Counted from the first letter of the stretch, positions 15,927 through 25,295 are shown. The stretch: DNA of 34,753 bases from an uncultured Clostridia bacterium (GCA_947169745.1 CAMVQZ010000014.1:1-34753), one strand, 5' to 3'. The notes: generated from the sequence alone by a model not told the origin. Translations and numbers: made by a program.

Positions 15927-17135
15927 ATGCCACAGGGCACACTGCAGATATCAGCAATAAACCAGGATGCAGTACCGGTCAGAAATGCTTTGGTCTCAGT
16001 CAGGAGGGGAGATCAGCTGATCTTCCGGGGGACTGTTGATGAAAACGGCAGACTTCCGCTGCTCACCCTTCCGGCTCCGCCGGAGGAAATTTCCCTTTCT
16101 CCGGAATTATCGGAAGAAGGAGTTCTGCCCTTTTCTGTTTATGATGTTTCTGCGGAATCGGACAGAGGACTGAGAACGGAGATCAATAATGTCCAGGTTT
16201 ATGCTGACACTCTTTCACTGCAGAGTATAAGCTTTCCGGAAAGAGATACGGAAATAGACATTCCTGATCCGACGATCCTGGGGGGCTTTCCGGAAAAAAT
16301 ACCGGAAGCGGAGACAAAACCAATGCCTCCTCCCGGAGGAACAGTTGTTCTTCCGGAACCGGTGGTGCCGGAATTTATAATAGTTCACGCCGGAGTGCCA
16401 TCTGACAGCAGCGCTCCGGACTATACCGTAGGATATACAGATTATATAAAGAATGTGGCCAGCTCGGAAATATTTGCCACCTGGCCGCGGGAGGCTCTGA
16501 AGGCTAATATCATCGCGATTATTTCATTTACCCTTAACAGAGTATATACTGAATGGTACCGGGGAAAGGGCTATGATTTCACAATAACCAGCTCCACCGC
16601 ATATGATATGGCGTTCACCTATGGAAGAAATGTGTTTTCGGAGATCTCAGATATAGTCGATGAGGTCTTTAATATCTATATAAAAAGACCGGGAATATCC
16701 CAGCCCGTGTTTTCCCAGTTCTGTGACGGAAGAAGGGTGATGAGGAGAGGCTGGCTCAGCCAGTGGGGATCAAAGGAGCTGGCTGATAAAGGGTATTCTG
16801 CCCAGAGAATACTGGAAACCTATTACGGGAGGGATATCTATCTGACACAGGCTGACAGAGTGGAGGGGATACCGTCCTCTTTTCCGGGGGTGCTTTCCAC
16901 AGGCTCCAGAGGAGCAGGGGTACGCACTCTGCAGACCTGGCTCAATGGGATATCCGATAATTTTCCTCTCATACCCAGGCTGGCAGTTGACGGTATATTC
17001 GGAGAGAAAACAAAAGAAGCCGTGCGCGTTTTTCAGAAGATATTCAATATGCCGGTGACGGGTGTGGTGAACTTTGCTGTGTGGTACCGGATATCGGATA
17101 TATACACGGCGGTGAAAAAGCTTGCGGAGCCATAA
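15927..17135 (+). CDS. sleC: SleC-like spore cortex-lytic enzyme precursor
   Basis: 402 residues from the ATG at 15927 (GAAGGGAG site; the longer frame upstream overlaps the protease). Order: an N-terminal propeptide-like beta domain with QGTLQISAINQDAVPVRNALV; a proline-rich linker ending PEPVVPEFIIVHAG; a SpoIID-like domain (~165-310) with DYIKNVASSEI, SFTLNRVYTEWYRGKGYDFT, STAYDMAFTYGR and WLSQWGSKELADKGY; and a C-terminal peptidoglycan-binding domain (GSRGAGVRTLQTWL..VDGIFGEKTKEAVRVFQ). This is the architecture of clostridial SleC, the lytic transglycosylase that degrades spore cortex after Csp cleavage. It is the third gene of the csp unit, with 14 nt spacing. Assignment rests on remembered family sequence features, and the match is strong. 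Confidence 0.88.
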   Translation: MPQGTLQISAINQDAVPVRNALVSVRRGDQLIFRGTVDENGRLPLLTLPAPPEEISLSPELSEEGVLPFSVYDVSAESDRGLRTEINNVQVYADTLSLQSISFPERDTEIDIPDPTILGGFPEKIPEAETKPMPPPGGTVVLPEPVVPEFIIVHAGVPSDSSAPDYTVGYTDYIKNVASSEIFATWPREALKANIIAIISFTLNRVYTEWYRGKGYDFTITSSTAYDMAFTYGRNVFSEISDIVDEVFNIYIKRPGISQPVFSQFCDGRRVMRRGWLSQWGSKELADKGYSAQRILETYYGRDIYLTQADRVEGIPSSFPGVLSTGSRGAGVRTLQTWLNGISDNFPLIPRLAVDGIFGEKTKEAVRVFQKIFNMPVTGVVNFAVWYRISDIYTAVKKLAEP

Positions 17136-17274
17136 AAGAGAGCAGCTAAATGTCATTTTGTTGTAAGATTGTGCGTGTCTGGTTTGTTCTGACGTACCGA
17201 TAGCCTTGTGCAGTGCGTGCCTCCGGCGCTGGGTCAAAGCGGGAACCGGAAATAAATAATGAATAATAATTGTG

Positions 17275-17523
17275 GTTGTTGCCGCGCTTCTTTTGTAGTA
17301 AGCTTGTGTGAAACAGAAGTTATTGTCGGCTTTTGGTTAGTATGTACACAAAACCAGGCGTTCCGTGCCGAGGAAGTGAGATGCCGAAAGTCAGAATATG
17401 ACAGCCGCGAAAATCAGCCCGTAAGGGGTGCGGCAGGCAGCGGCACGAAAGTATTGGTACACACGACCGAGCGAGTGCAAACGAGCGACTACGCGAATCG
17501 TTCAGTGCGAGCACGCACCTGAT
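17275..17523 (+). repeat. Dispersed intergenic repeat, copy B
   Basis: The left end is GTTGTTGCCGCGC at 17275, then TAGTAAGCTTGTGTGA, core at about 17355-17435 (AGGCGTTCCGTGCCGAGG, then CAGCCGCGAAAA, then CAGCCCGTAAGGGGTGCGGC), and tail GTGCAAACGAGCGACTACGC at 17475-17494, ending in TTCAGTGCGAGCACGCAC. The core folds as an outer GCCGC/GCGGC stem around an inner CCC/GGG hairpin with a GTAA loop. It fills most of the 510-bp gap between sleC and serC and ends about 25 bp before the serC -35. The rest of the gap (17136-17274) shows nothing I can assign. Confidence 0.75.
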
Positions 17524-17545
17524 GGAGAAAATTTCGGTGTTGTAA

Positions 17546-17574
17546 TTGACTTATAGCTTTGTTTGCATTATAAT
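17546..17574 (+). promoter_or_regulatory. Promoter of serC
   Basis: TTGACT (17546-17551), 17 nt, TATAAT (17569-17574): near-perfect vegetative promoter about 70 nt before the serC ATG. Confidence 0.85.
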
Positions 17575-17645
17575 TATAGAGTATCATGCAAAAGGGAAAG
17601 TGTAACTTCTTTCTGTTTGCAAAAAAAATTTTGGAGGCAATAAAA

Positions 17646-18731
17646 ATGAAAAGGGTTTACAATTTTTCGGCAGGTCCTTCTATGCTGCCGCAGTCAGTAC
17701 TTGAAAAGGCAGCCGCAGAGATGCTCGACTATGAGGGCAGCGGTCAGTCAGTAATGGAAATGTCTCACCGCAGCAAGATCTATGGAACCATCATTGAGGG
17801 AGCAGAGGCTCTTCTCAGAGAGGTAATGAATATTCCTGATAACTATAAGGTATTATTCCTTCAGGGCGGAGCTTCAACACAGTTTGCAGCTATCCCTATG
17901 AACCTTGGAAACAAGAATAAAAAGGCAGACTATGTTCTCACAGGTCAGTGGGCAACAAAGGCATATAAGGAAGCAGCACGCTATCTTGACGCTAATGTTG
18001 TCGCATCTTCAAAGGACAAGACCTTCTCATATATCCCGAAGCTGGATCCTTCTACCTTCTCAAAGGACGCAGACTATTTCTATATCTGCATGAATAATAC
18101 AATTTACGGCACAGTATATCATGAGCTGCCGGATACAGGGGATATTCCTCTTGTAGCAGATATTTCATCATGCATCCTTTCTGCACCGATTGATGTTTCC
18201 AAATTCGGAATCCTCTATGCAGGCGCACAGAAGAATATGGCTCCGGCAGGTCTTACAATCGTTATTGTTCGTGACGACCTTATCGGAAACGCTATGGATA
18301 TTACCCCCACGATGCTCAACTTCCAGACTCACGCAGATAACGGCTCAATGTTCAATACACCTCCCTGCTATACAATCTATATGGCCAAGCTGGTACTTGA
18401 GTGGATCAAGAACGATATCGGCGGTCTTGAGAAGATGAAGGAGATCAACGAGAAGAAAGCAGCTATTCTTTATAACTTCCTTGATAGCTCAAATATGTTC
18501 AAGGGTACAGTTGTTCCTGAGGATCGTTCTCTTATGAATGTTCCCTTTATCACAGGCAATGACGAGCTTGACGCTAAGTTTGTAAAGGAAGCAACTGAGA
18601 ATGATTTCGTCAATATCAAGGGTCACCGTTCAGTTGGCGGTATGAGAGCTTCCATCTATAACGCAATGCCCATCGAGGGAGTTGAGGCTCTTGTTAAATT
18701 CATGGGTGAGTTTGAAGCCCGCAACTCCTGA
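17646..18731 (+). CDS. serC: Phosphoserine aminotransferase
   Basis: 361 residues from the ATG at 17646 (GGAGGC site; matches the family start KRVYNFSAGPSMLP). A fold-type I PLP enzyme that converts 3-phosphohydroxypyruvate and glutamate to phosphoserine, the second step of serine synthesis. Visible family features are LFLQGGASTQFAAIPMNL, the PLP lysine K196 in YAGAQKNMAPAG, and the C-terminal KGHRSVGGMRASIYNAMP substrate-binding block. It is full length, next to serA and led by a strong promoter. No serB is nearby. Codon use is noticeably more biased than in the csp genes, as expected for a highly expressed gene. Confidence 0.97.
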   Translation: MKRVYNFSAGPSMLPQSVLEKAAAEMLDYEGSGQSVMEMSHRSKIYGTIIEGAEALLREVMNIPDNYKVLFLQGGASTQFAAIPMNLGNKNKKADYVLTGQWATKAYKEAARYLDANVVASSKDKTFSYIPKLDPSTFSKDADYFYICMNNTIYGTVYHELPDTGDIPLVADISSCILSAPIDVSKFGILYAGAQKNMAPAGLTIVIVRDDLIGNAMDITPTMLNFQTHADNGSMFNTPPCYTIYMAKLVLEWIKNDIGGLEKMKEINEKKAAILYNFLDSSNMFKGTVVPEDRSLMNVPFITGNDELDAKFVKEATENDFVNIKGHRSVGGMRASIYNAMPIEGVEALVKFMGEFEARNS

Positions 18732-18778
18732 GTTGTTTTCAGCGAGGATAAAATAATTTATTGATAAGGATGATAAAA

Positions 18779-19942
18779 ATGTATAATATTCAGACACTTA
18801 ACAAGATCTCTGCAGCAGGTCTTTCACGTCTGGGTGATAACTATAATATTGCCGATGATGTCAGGGAGCCCGATGCGATCCTGGTCCGCAGCGCAGCAAT
18901 GCACGATATGGAGATGCCCGGAAGCCTTCTCGCTATTGCAAGAGCAGGCGCAGGCGTTAATAATATCCCTCTGGATAAATGCTCCGAAAAGGGTATCGTT
19001 GTTTTCAATACTCCCGGCGCAAATGCCAATGCTGTAAAGGAGCTGGTTCTCACCGCTCTTCTTATCAGCTCCAGAAAGGTAGTCAACGGCATTGAGTGGG
19101 CAAAGACACTCAAGGGCAACGGCGACGCAGTAGGCAAAATGGTAGAAAAGGGCAAGAGCCAGTTCGTAGGACCTGAGCTCAAGGGCAAGACCCTGGGCGT
19201 TATCGGTCTGGGAGCTATCGGCATACTTGTGGCAAATGCCGCCGTATCCCTTGGTATGGAGGTAGTAGGCTACGATCCCTATCTGTCAGTTGACAACGCT
19301 CTTCGTATCTCACGCAAGGTAAAGCACGTTGTAACTCTTGACGAGGTATTCGCAGAGAGCGATTATATCACAGTTCATGTACCCCTCACACCGGATACAA
19401 AGGGAGTTATCAATGCTGAAAATATCGCAAAGATGAAGGACGGCGTGCGCATCGTCAATTATTCCCGCGCAGATCTGGTCAATTCCGCCGATATACTTGC
19501 CGCTCTCAAGGAGGGCAAGGTAGCCGCATATACCACAGACTTCGCAACAGATGATATCCTGGGCGAGGAGGGTGTTATCGTAACACCTCATCTGGGAGCT
19601 TCAACACCGGAGTCAGAGGATAACTGCGCTCAGATGGCTGCAGAGGAGATCAAGGAATTCCTCGAAAACGGAAATATCGTTAATTCCGTAACTCTTCCCT
19701 CTGTATCAATGGCGCGCACAGGCGCTGAGAGAGTATGCGTTATCCACAAGAATATCCCGAATATCATTTCAACAGTTACTGCTGCCCTTTCTGAGACAGG
19801 CAATAATATCGAGAGCATGGACAGCAAGTCAAGGAAGGATTATGCTTATACTATCCTTGATGTTGCCAATGATGTTGACGAGTCTGCAAAGGACAAGATC
19901 GCCGCTATCGACGGAGTTATCCGTGTAAGAGTGATAAAATAA
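18779..19942 (+). CDS. serA: D-3-phosphoglycerate dehydrogenase
   Basis: 387 residues from the ATG at 18779 (AAGGA site). It oxidises 3-phosphoglycerate to 3-phosphohydroxypyruvate, the first step of serine synthesis. The NAD-binding GLGAIG motif is at 143-148; RAGAGVNNIP and NYSRADLVN (catalytic Arg) precede the histidine block TPHLGASTPESE. A short C-terminal ACT domain (~315-387, VCVIHKNIPNIISTVTAALSETGNNIESM) is present, which in this family binds serine for feedback inhibition; the intervening domain of long SerA forms is absent. It is 47 nt after serC, forming a serC-serA unit. Confidence 0.96.
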   Translation: MYNIQTLNKISAAGLSRLGDNYNIADDVREPDAILVRSAAMHDMEMPGSLLAIARAGAGVNNIPLDKCSEKGIVVFNTPGANANAVKELVLTALLISSRKVVNGIEWAKTLKGNGDAVGKMVEKGKSQFVGPELKGKTLGVIGLGAIGILVANAAVSLGMEVVGYDPYLSVDNALRISRKVKHVVTLDEVFAESDYITVHVPLTPDTKGVINAENIAKMKDGVRIVNYSRADLVNSADILAALKEGKVAAYTTDFATDDILGEEGVIVTPHLGASTPESEDNCAQMAAEEIKEFLENGNIVNSVTLPSVSMARTGAERVCVIHKNIPNIISTVTAALSETGNNIESMDSKSRKDYAYTILDVANDVDESAKDKIAAIDGVIRVRVIK

Positions 19943-19968
19943 AAGCTGGATGAACAGCAGAAAAATCC

Positions 19969-19996
19969 GCACCCGGAGCCTTATCGTTTCGGGTGC
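19969..19996 (+). terminator. Possible weak terminator or leader hairpin between serA and gltX
   Basis: GCACCCG (19969-19975) and CGGGTGC (19990-19996) form a 7-bp stem. Only AACTTATTAG follows, so termination would be partial. It may tune read-through from the serine genes into gltX. Confidence 0.45.
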
Positions 19997-20022
19997 AACT
20001 TATTAGACTGAGGTGTAAGCAT

Positions 20023-21483
20023 ATGGCAGAGAAAAAAGTCAGAACAAGATTTGCGCCCAGCCCTACCGGCTTTATGCATGTGGGCAACCTGAGAACGGCG
20101 CTTTATGAATATCTCATCGCAAAATCTCTGGGAGGAGATTTCGTTCTCCGTATTGAGGATACCGACCAGGACAGAAAGGTCGAGGGTGCAGTTGATATCA
20201 TATATAACACACTGCGCTCAGCAGGACTGGCTCATGATGAGGGACCGGATGTAGGCGGAGAATACGGCCCCTATGTCCAGAGCGAGCGAAAGAGCATCTA
20301 TATGCCCTATGCGCAAAGGCTCATTGACGAGGGTCACGCATACCGCTGCTTCTGCACAAAGGAGAGACTGGATCAGCTCCGGGCAGATTCCGATGATCCG
20401 GGAGCCGGCTATGACAGACACTGCCGTGATCTTTCAGAAGTGGAGATACAGGAGCTTCTTGATAAGGGAACGCCCTTTGTTATCCGCCAGAAAATGCCGC
20501 TTGAGGGCACAACTACATTTGAGGATGCGGTCTACGGAACAATATCTGTGGAGAATTCCGAGCTTCAGGATCAGATACTCATTAAGGCTGACGGATATCC
20601 TACATATAATTTTGCAAATGTGATCGACGACCATACAATGAATATCACTCATGTGGTAAGAGGAAGCGAATATCTTTCATCTACTCCGAAATATAATCTT
20701 CTCTATGAGGCATTTGGCTGGGAAATACCCACATATATCCATCTTCCCCTGATAATGGGAAAGAATGATGACGGTTCCATATCAAAGCTTTCCAAGCGTC
20801 ACGGTGCGACCAGCTTTGAGGATCTTGTGGAGCAGGGCTTTCTCCCGGAGGCTATAATAAATTATATTGCGCTTCTGGGCTGGGCGCCTAAGGATAACCA
20901 GGAAATGTTCACTCTGAAGGAGCTGGTAGAGAATTTCTCTATTGATGGTATCAGCAAATCTCCGGCTGTCTTTGATTATGATAAATTAGAGTGGTTCAAC
21001 GGCGAATATATCAAGAAGATGACCGTTGAGGAATTTGCGGCTGTTTCAGACCCCTATTTCACACAGGCTCTTGGGGATAAGGAGCTGGACAGGCTCAAGC
21101 TTGCCGCTATTCTGCAGCAGAGAACCACAAGACTTACCCAGATACCGGAAAAGATCGCATTTTTTGCAGAGCTTCCCGATTATGACAAGGAGCTTTTTGT
21201 AAACAAGAAGAGCAAGACTACTCTTGAAAATGTGCCGGGGCTTCTCAGCGCAGGGATTAAGGCTCTTGAGGAGCTTCCCTCCTGGGATCACGACAGTCTC
21301 CACGACAGGCTTATTTCCCTGGCTCAGGAGCTGGGCGTAAAAAACGGCACTGCAATGTGGCCGGTGAGAATAGCTGCATCAGGAATGACTGTTACTCCCG
21401 GAGGAGCTATAGAAATATTGGATATACTCGGAAGAGAAGAATCTCTCAAAAGACTGCATACAGGACTTGAAAAGCTGGGATAA
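20023..21483 (+). CDS. gltX: Glutamate--tRNA ligase
   Basis: 486 residues from the ATG at 20023 (GAGGTG site; the family N-terminus KVRTRFAPSPTG follows). It charges tRNA-Glu. The HIGH-class signature is HVGN (19-22) and the KMSKS-class signature is KLSKRHG (from K255). LRIEDTDQDR is the conserved binding block, and the helical anticodon-binding domain covers ~330-486. It is full length. The presence of glnS downstream suggests GluRS need not misacylate tRNA-Gln here. A zinc-type cysteine set is not obvious. Confidence 0.97.
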   Translation: MAEKKVRTRFAPSPTGFMHVGNLRTALYEYLIAKSLGGDFVLRIEDTDQDRKVEGAVDIIYNTLRSAGLAHDEGPDVGGEYGPYVQSERKSIYMPYAQRLIDEGHAYRCFCTKERLDQLRADSDDPGAGYDRHCRDLSEVEIQELLDKGTPFVIRQKMPLEGTTTFEDAVYGTISVENSELQDQILIKADGYPTYNFANVIDDHTMNITHVVRGSEYLSSTPKYNLLYEAFGWEIPTYIHLPLIMGKNDDGSISKLSKRHGATSFEDLVEQGFLPEAIINYIALLGWAPKDNQEMFTLKELVENFSIDGISKSPAVFDYDKLEWFNGEYIKKMTVEEFAAVSDPYFTQALGDKELDRLKLAAILQQRTTRLTQIPEKIAFFAELPDYDKELFVNKKSKTTLENVPGLLSAGIKALEELPSWDHDSLHDRLISLAQELGVKNGTAMWPVRIAASGMTVTPGGAIEILDILGREESLKRLHTGLEKLG

Positions 21484-21511
21484 ACTCCCGGTATTGTAAG
21501 GAGATTTTGAA

Positions 21512-22834
21512 ATGGATGACAGGAACGACGGCTTCTACCACGGATATGATGAAACAGACTGGAGAGAAAGACCGGATAATACACCGGACGCAGATGAGCA
21601 GGCCAGAAGAAAGGCTGAATATGAGGCTAAGGTAGGCGCTCTTATGGGGGAATACTACAGTGAGCATCCTCGTTCGAGACGTCCGGGGAGGACTGAGCCT
21701 GATCCTGCTCCCCGGCAGACTTCTTCCTATGGCTCCACTGACCAGAGACAAAGAGAATATCAGGCGAAAGTTGATATGCTGATGGGTCAGTATAATGCCG
21801 AGAGAAAAAGACGGGATTCAAGGGTAAGCTACAGCCGGGGCAGATCAAGCTTTTCTCACGGCTTTGGCTTCGGCTACGGCAGCAGAAACAGTAATTCCGT
21901 GGATGATATGGATTTTGAGCTGACTGAAGCAAAGAAAGCAGAGCTTCTTGCAAAGGCTGACCAGATACGCTATAACCGCAGTATGGGAAGCGGATACTCA
22001 AACGGAGGCAGCTCACCTACGGATTTTGTGGGCTCGGGAGCCCCACAGGTAAATAATCCACGTCAGCAGGAGCCGATGTTTTACGGGCAGCAGCCGCTCA
22101 CACCCGAAAACACGTTTATGCCGCAGAATACCTGGGACAGCCGTGATGAGGAGAAAACAAACGGAAGCGGATATGATACCTCCCGGGATCGCGACTATGA
22201 CTGGGACAGTCAGGAAAACAGGTACGGATCGGATGTATCAGATAGTGATCCATACGGCTATGAAGATTACGGACGCAGCAGAACTTCATCAAACAGAAAA
22301 GTAGCCACAAAAGAGGACGGAAAAAGAAGATACAGAAGGTCGATATTACTGGGAATACTTATACTTATAGTCGGAATGATCGTTGTATCAATGGCTATCA
22401 GGATCCGGATCAGTGACAGCGCTTTTTTTGATAAAGCAATGTCGGTGCAGGGACAGATTACAGGCAGTCGGGCTATTTCCAGCCGACGAGCCTCCATCAA
22501 TCGGGATCATAGTCTTTATTACAGCTTTACCCTGCCTGACGGGCAGATATACAGGGGTTTGGATGTAGTGGAATCCTCAAGAATGGGTTCAATAGGACTT
22601 TCGGATTCATCAGGTGCAGGCAGTATAGTTACGGTATATTACGATCCGGATAATCCTTCATCTTCAAGGCTCATAAGCAAGGATGTTACAATATCATATG
22701 TTATGGGACTTTTTTCAATACTGGCAAGCGCTTATCTGATATTCAGGGGATACCGGGAAAGATATCGCTTTGCAAACGGGCAGTATTTTGTCGTTGAAGA
22801 AAACGGGAAGAAAAAATTTGAATTGATTAAATAG
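21512..22834 (+). CDS. Membrane protein with disordered N-terminus and DUF3592-like domain
   Basis: 440 residues. The first ~270 are hydrophilic, rich in Arg, Ser, Gly, Tyr and Asp, with a repeated A-R-R-K-A-E-Y-E-A-K-V-x-x-L-M-G-x-Y pattern (about 30-48, then R-E-Y-Q-A-K-V-D-M-L-M-G-Q-Y around 78-94), predicted cytosolic and largely disordered. A membrane helix (~278-297) is followed by an extracytoplasmic beta domain resembling DUF3592 (SVQGQITGSRAI, YSFTLPDGQIYRG, VTVYYDPDNPSSSRL), and then a second membrane helix near 390-408. Function is unknown. It lies between gltX and glnS (28- and 35-nt gaps) with matching strand, so it is probably co-transcribed. Confidence 0.75.
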   Translation: MDDRNDGFYHGYDETDWRERPDNTPDADEQARRKAEYEAKVGALMGEYYSEHPRSRRPGRTEPDPAPRQTSSYGSTDQRQREYQAKVDMLMGQYNAERKRRDSRVSYSRGRSSFSHGFGFGYGSRNSNSVDDMDFELTEAKKAELLAKADQIRYNRSMGSGYSNGGSSPTDFVGSGAPQVNNPRQQEPMFYGQQPLTPENTFMPQNTWDSRDEEKTNGSGYDTSRDRDYDWDSQENRYGSDVSDSDPYGYEDYGRSRTSSNRKVATKEDGKRRYRRSILLGILILIVGMIVVSMAIRIRISDSAFFDKAMSVQGQITGSRAISSRRASINRDHSLYYSFTLPDGQIYRGLDVVESSRMGSIGLSDSSGAGSIVTVYYDPDNPSSSRLISKDVTISYVMGLFSILASAYLIFRGYRERYRFANGQYFVVEENGKKKFELIK

Positions 22835-22869
22835 ATGCTTTTACGAAATGAAAACAGGGAGAGAAAACA

Positions 22870-24549
22870 ATGGCAGATGAGATAATGGCGGCAGAAAACG
22901 CCGGTAATTTTATTGAAGAGTTTATTATGGAAGATATTGCTAAGGGAGGCAGATATGAGGGTCAGAAGGTACATACCCGTTTTCCTCCTGAGCCGAATGG
23001 TTATCTTCATATCGGACATGCAAAGGCTGTCTGTATAGATTTCGGAACTGCAGAGCGGTTTGGCGGAATATGTAACCTCAGAATGGATGATACAAACCCC
23101 ACAAAAGAGGATGTGGAATATGTGGACGCCATTAAGGAGGATATTAAATGGCTGGGCTTTGATTGGGAGGATCGTTTTCATTATGCCTCTGATTATTTTG
23201 ACCAGATGTATGACTTTGCAGTGGAGCTCATAAAAAAGGGTCTCGCATATGTCTGTGAGCTTTCCCCCGAGGAGATGAGAGCCAACAGAGGAGATACCAC
23301 AACCCCTGCTACCAGCCCATACAGGGACAGACCTGTGGAAGAAAGCCTGGAGCTTTTTGAAAGGATGAAAAACGGGGAATTTGAGGACGGCAAAATGACC
23401 CTCAGAGCGAAGATAGACCTTGCAAGCGGAAATTTCAATATGAGAGACCCGGTAATATACAGAATAAACCGTATCCCTCATCACCGCACAGGGGACAAGT
23501 GGTGTATCTATCCCATGTATGATTTTGCTCATCCCATTGAGGATGTTCTGGAGGGAATAACCCATTCCTTCTGTACCCTTGAATTTGAATCCCACAGACC
23601 TCTTTATGACTGGGTGATAGATAATATCACAGCTCCCTGCAAGTCCCGTCAGATAGAGTTTTCAAGGCTTGGTATAAACAACACTGTTATGAGTAAGAGA
23701 AAGCTCCGTCAGCTTGTGGATGAGGGCTATGTGAATGGCTGGGATGACCCCAGGATGCCTACTCTCTGCGGACTGAGAAGAAGAGGCTATACTCCTGCAT
23801 CTATCCGCAGCTTCTGCGAGGGAATAGGCGTTTCAAAGACAAACAGTACTGTGGAATACAGCTTTCTGGAGCACTGCCTGAGAGATGATCTCAATGAGAA
23901 TGCAAAAAGAGTGATGTGTGTTCTGGATCCCGTCAGACTGGTGATAACAAATTATCCCGAGGGAAAGACAGAGACTTTTGAGGTAGAAAACAACCCCAGG
24001 AGACCTGAGGACGGTTCGAGAGAGATCAGCTTCTCAAGAGAGCTGTATATCGAGGCCGGAGATTTCCTGGAGGAGAAGGTCAAGGGATACAACCGGTTCT
24101 ATCCCGGAAACGAGGTCAGACTCAAATCTGCATATATCGTCAGGTGTACCGGCTGCAAAAAGGATGAAAACGGCAAGGTGACTGAGGTCTATGCTGAATA
24201 TGACCCTGAGACCAGGGGAGGAGATACACCGGACGGAAGAAAGGTGAGAGGCACTGTTCACTGGGTGAATGCTGAAAACTGTATTGAAGCCGAGGTCAGG
24301 ATTTACGATAATCTTTTCACGGATCCTGAACCGGATACAGGAGATAAGAATTTTATCGACTATATAAACCCGGAAAGTCTTGTAGTTCTCAAAAACTGCA
24401 AGGTAGAGAAATCTCTGGAGGGAGCAGCCGCACCGGCAAACTTCCAGTTTATGAGACTGGGATACTTCTGCATCGACAAGGATTCCAGGCCGGACGCTCT
24501 TGTATTCAACAGAAGCGTTTCGCTTAAGGACGGCTTTAAAAAGAAATAA
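22870..24549 (+). CDS. glnS: Glutamine--tRNA ligase
   Basis: 559 residues, the usual size for GlnRS. HIGH motif in [15 protein letters not shown] (H47-H50), VMSKRKL (273-279) as the KMSKS-class loop, and the GlnRS-specific blocks [11 protein letters not shown] and [33 protein letters not shown] (in order), then the beta-barrel anticodon-binding domains. It charges tRNA-Gln directly. Most Firmicutes instead make Gln-tRNA via GatCAB amidation; GlnRS in clostridia is usually considered horizontally acquired. GGGAGAG precedes the start. A strong terminator closes the unit. Confidence 0.97.
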   Translation: MADEIMAAENAGNFIEEFIMEDIAKGGRYEGQKVHTRFPPEPNGYLHIGHAKAVCIDFGTAERFGGICNLRMDDTNPTKEDVEYVDAIKEDIKWLGFDWEDRFHYASDYFDQMYDFAVELIKKGLAYVCELSPEEMRANRGDTTTPATSPYRDRPVEESLELFERMKNGEFEDGKMTLRAKIDLASGNFNMRDPVIYRINRIPHHRTGDKWCIYPMYDFAHPIEDVLEGITHSFCTLEFESHRPLYDWVIDNITAPCKSRQIEFSRLGINNTVMSKRKLRQLVDEGYVNGWDDPRMPTLCGLRRRGYTPASIRSFCEGIGVSKTNSTVEYSFLEHCLRDDLNENAKRVMCVLDPVRLVITNYPEGKTETFEVENNPRRPEDGSREISFSRELYIEAGDFLEEKVKGYNRFYPGNEVRLKSAYIVRCTGCKKDENGKVTEVYAEYDPETRGGDTPDGRKVRGTVHWVNAENCIEAEVRIYDNLFTDPEPDTGDKNFIDYINPESLVVLKNCKVEKSLEGAAAPANFQFMRLGYFCIDKDSRPDALVFNRSVSLKDGFKKK

Positions 24550-24561
24550 TATCAATATAAT

Positions 24562-24610
24562 ACCGGCTGTGAAGAAACAATGTGTAAACATCTCTTCACA
24601 GCCGGTTTTT
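24562..24610 (+). terminator. Terminator of the gltX-glnS unit
   Basis: ACCGGCTGTGAAGA (24562-24575) pairs perfectly with TCTTCACAGCCGGT (24593-24606), followed by TTTTT. It lies 13 nt after the glnS stop. Confidence 0.95.
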
Positions 24611-24645
24611 GATATTACTAAGGAACCGCTGTTATCCGGTCAGAT

Positions 24646-24690
24646 AAAAAAATAAAGCTTCGCTCAAGCCATTTTCAAGCGAAACTTTAT
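24646..24690 (-). terminator. Terminator of the miaB-mutS-GNAT operon
   Basis: On the minus strand ATAAAGTTTCGCT (24690-24678) pairs with AGCGAAGCTTTAT (24664-24652), 13 pairs with one wobble, then TTTTTT (24651-24646). It lies 57 nt beyond the GNAT gene stop and faces the glnS terminator. Confidence 0.9.
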
Positions 24691-24746
24691 AAATGCATTG
24701 AATTCAGGATTTTACTTCTGCCCCTGTGGAAATATGCTGTCCGTTT

Positions 24747-25274
24747 TTACGAAAAATAATTATTTTTGTCTATTGAAAGCTCGCATATTTTCCATTTTTC
24801 TCCGAAAAGCTCACAGATGATATCTTTTTCGGTTTCCACATCCCGGAAACCGGCAGCCTTATAGCAGCAGTAAGCAGGCTTGTTGTTTTCAAAAACACCA
24901 ATGGTGACCTGTTCTGCACCGGCAATACGGAAGGCATAATCGACAGCGAGTTTTATCATTTCCTTCCCGTACCCCCGGCCGCGTTTTTTATTATCAAGTA
25001 TAACGAAGCCGATGCGAAGTATATTGTGGTTTCCTCCTGTATATCTCAGGATAAAATGTCCCACCATACCATCCTCATCACAGGCGGTAAAGGGATAGAA
25101 ATTATCCTCCTCGGAACAGTCGCCGTTACATTCTGTATACTTATGATTCATATCTTCTCCGGTTATGGGATAATGGCCATATCTGTCGGATGTCCACTTC
25201 CTGAAGATATCTTCATTTTCACACCAGGAAATGATAGTTTCTGCATCTGATTTTTTGTATGGTCTGAGATACAT
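24747..25274 (-). CDS. GNAT family N-acetyltransferase
   Basis: 175 residues with the GNAT fold: N-terminal YLRPYKKSDAETIISWCENEDIFRKWT, central strand MVGHFILRYT, the acetyl-CoA pyrophosphate-binding loop RGRGYGKEMIKLAVDYAF (Q/RxxGxG/A, about 104-121), and the IGVFENNKPAYCCYKAAGF block (C-terminal strand and helix). The RimJ/RimL or small-molecule subgroup is most likely; the substrate is not indicated. Last gene of the operon, 21 nt after vanZ. Confidence 0.88.
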   Translation of the reverse strand: MYLRPYKKSDAETIISWCENEDIFRKWTSDRYGHYPITGEDMNHKYTECNGDCSEEDNFYPFTACDEDGMVGHFILRYTGGNHNILRIGFVILDNKKRGRGYGKEMIKLAVDYAFRIAGAEQVTIGVFENNKPAYCCYKAAGFRDVETEKDIICELFGEKWKICELSIDKNNYFS

Positions 25275-25295
25275 ATGCTGTTCTCCTTTCGTATA

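Noticed and set aside
22732-23595. 287-residue minus-strand open frame
   Set aside because: Antisense to glnS, which has all family motifs; the antisense protein is low-quality and matches no family.
24034-24591. 185-residue minus-strand open frame over the glnS 3' end
   Set aside because: It runs through the glnS terminator hairpin and is antisense to conserved coding sequence.
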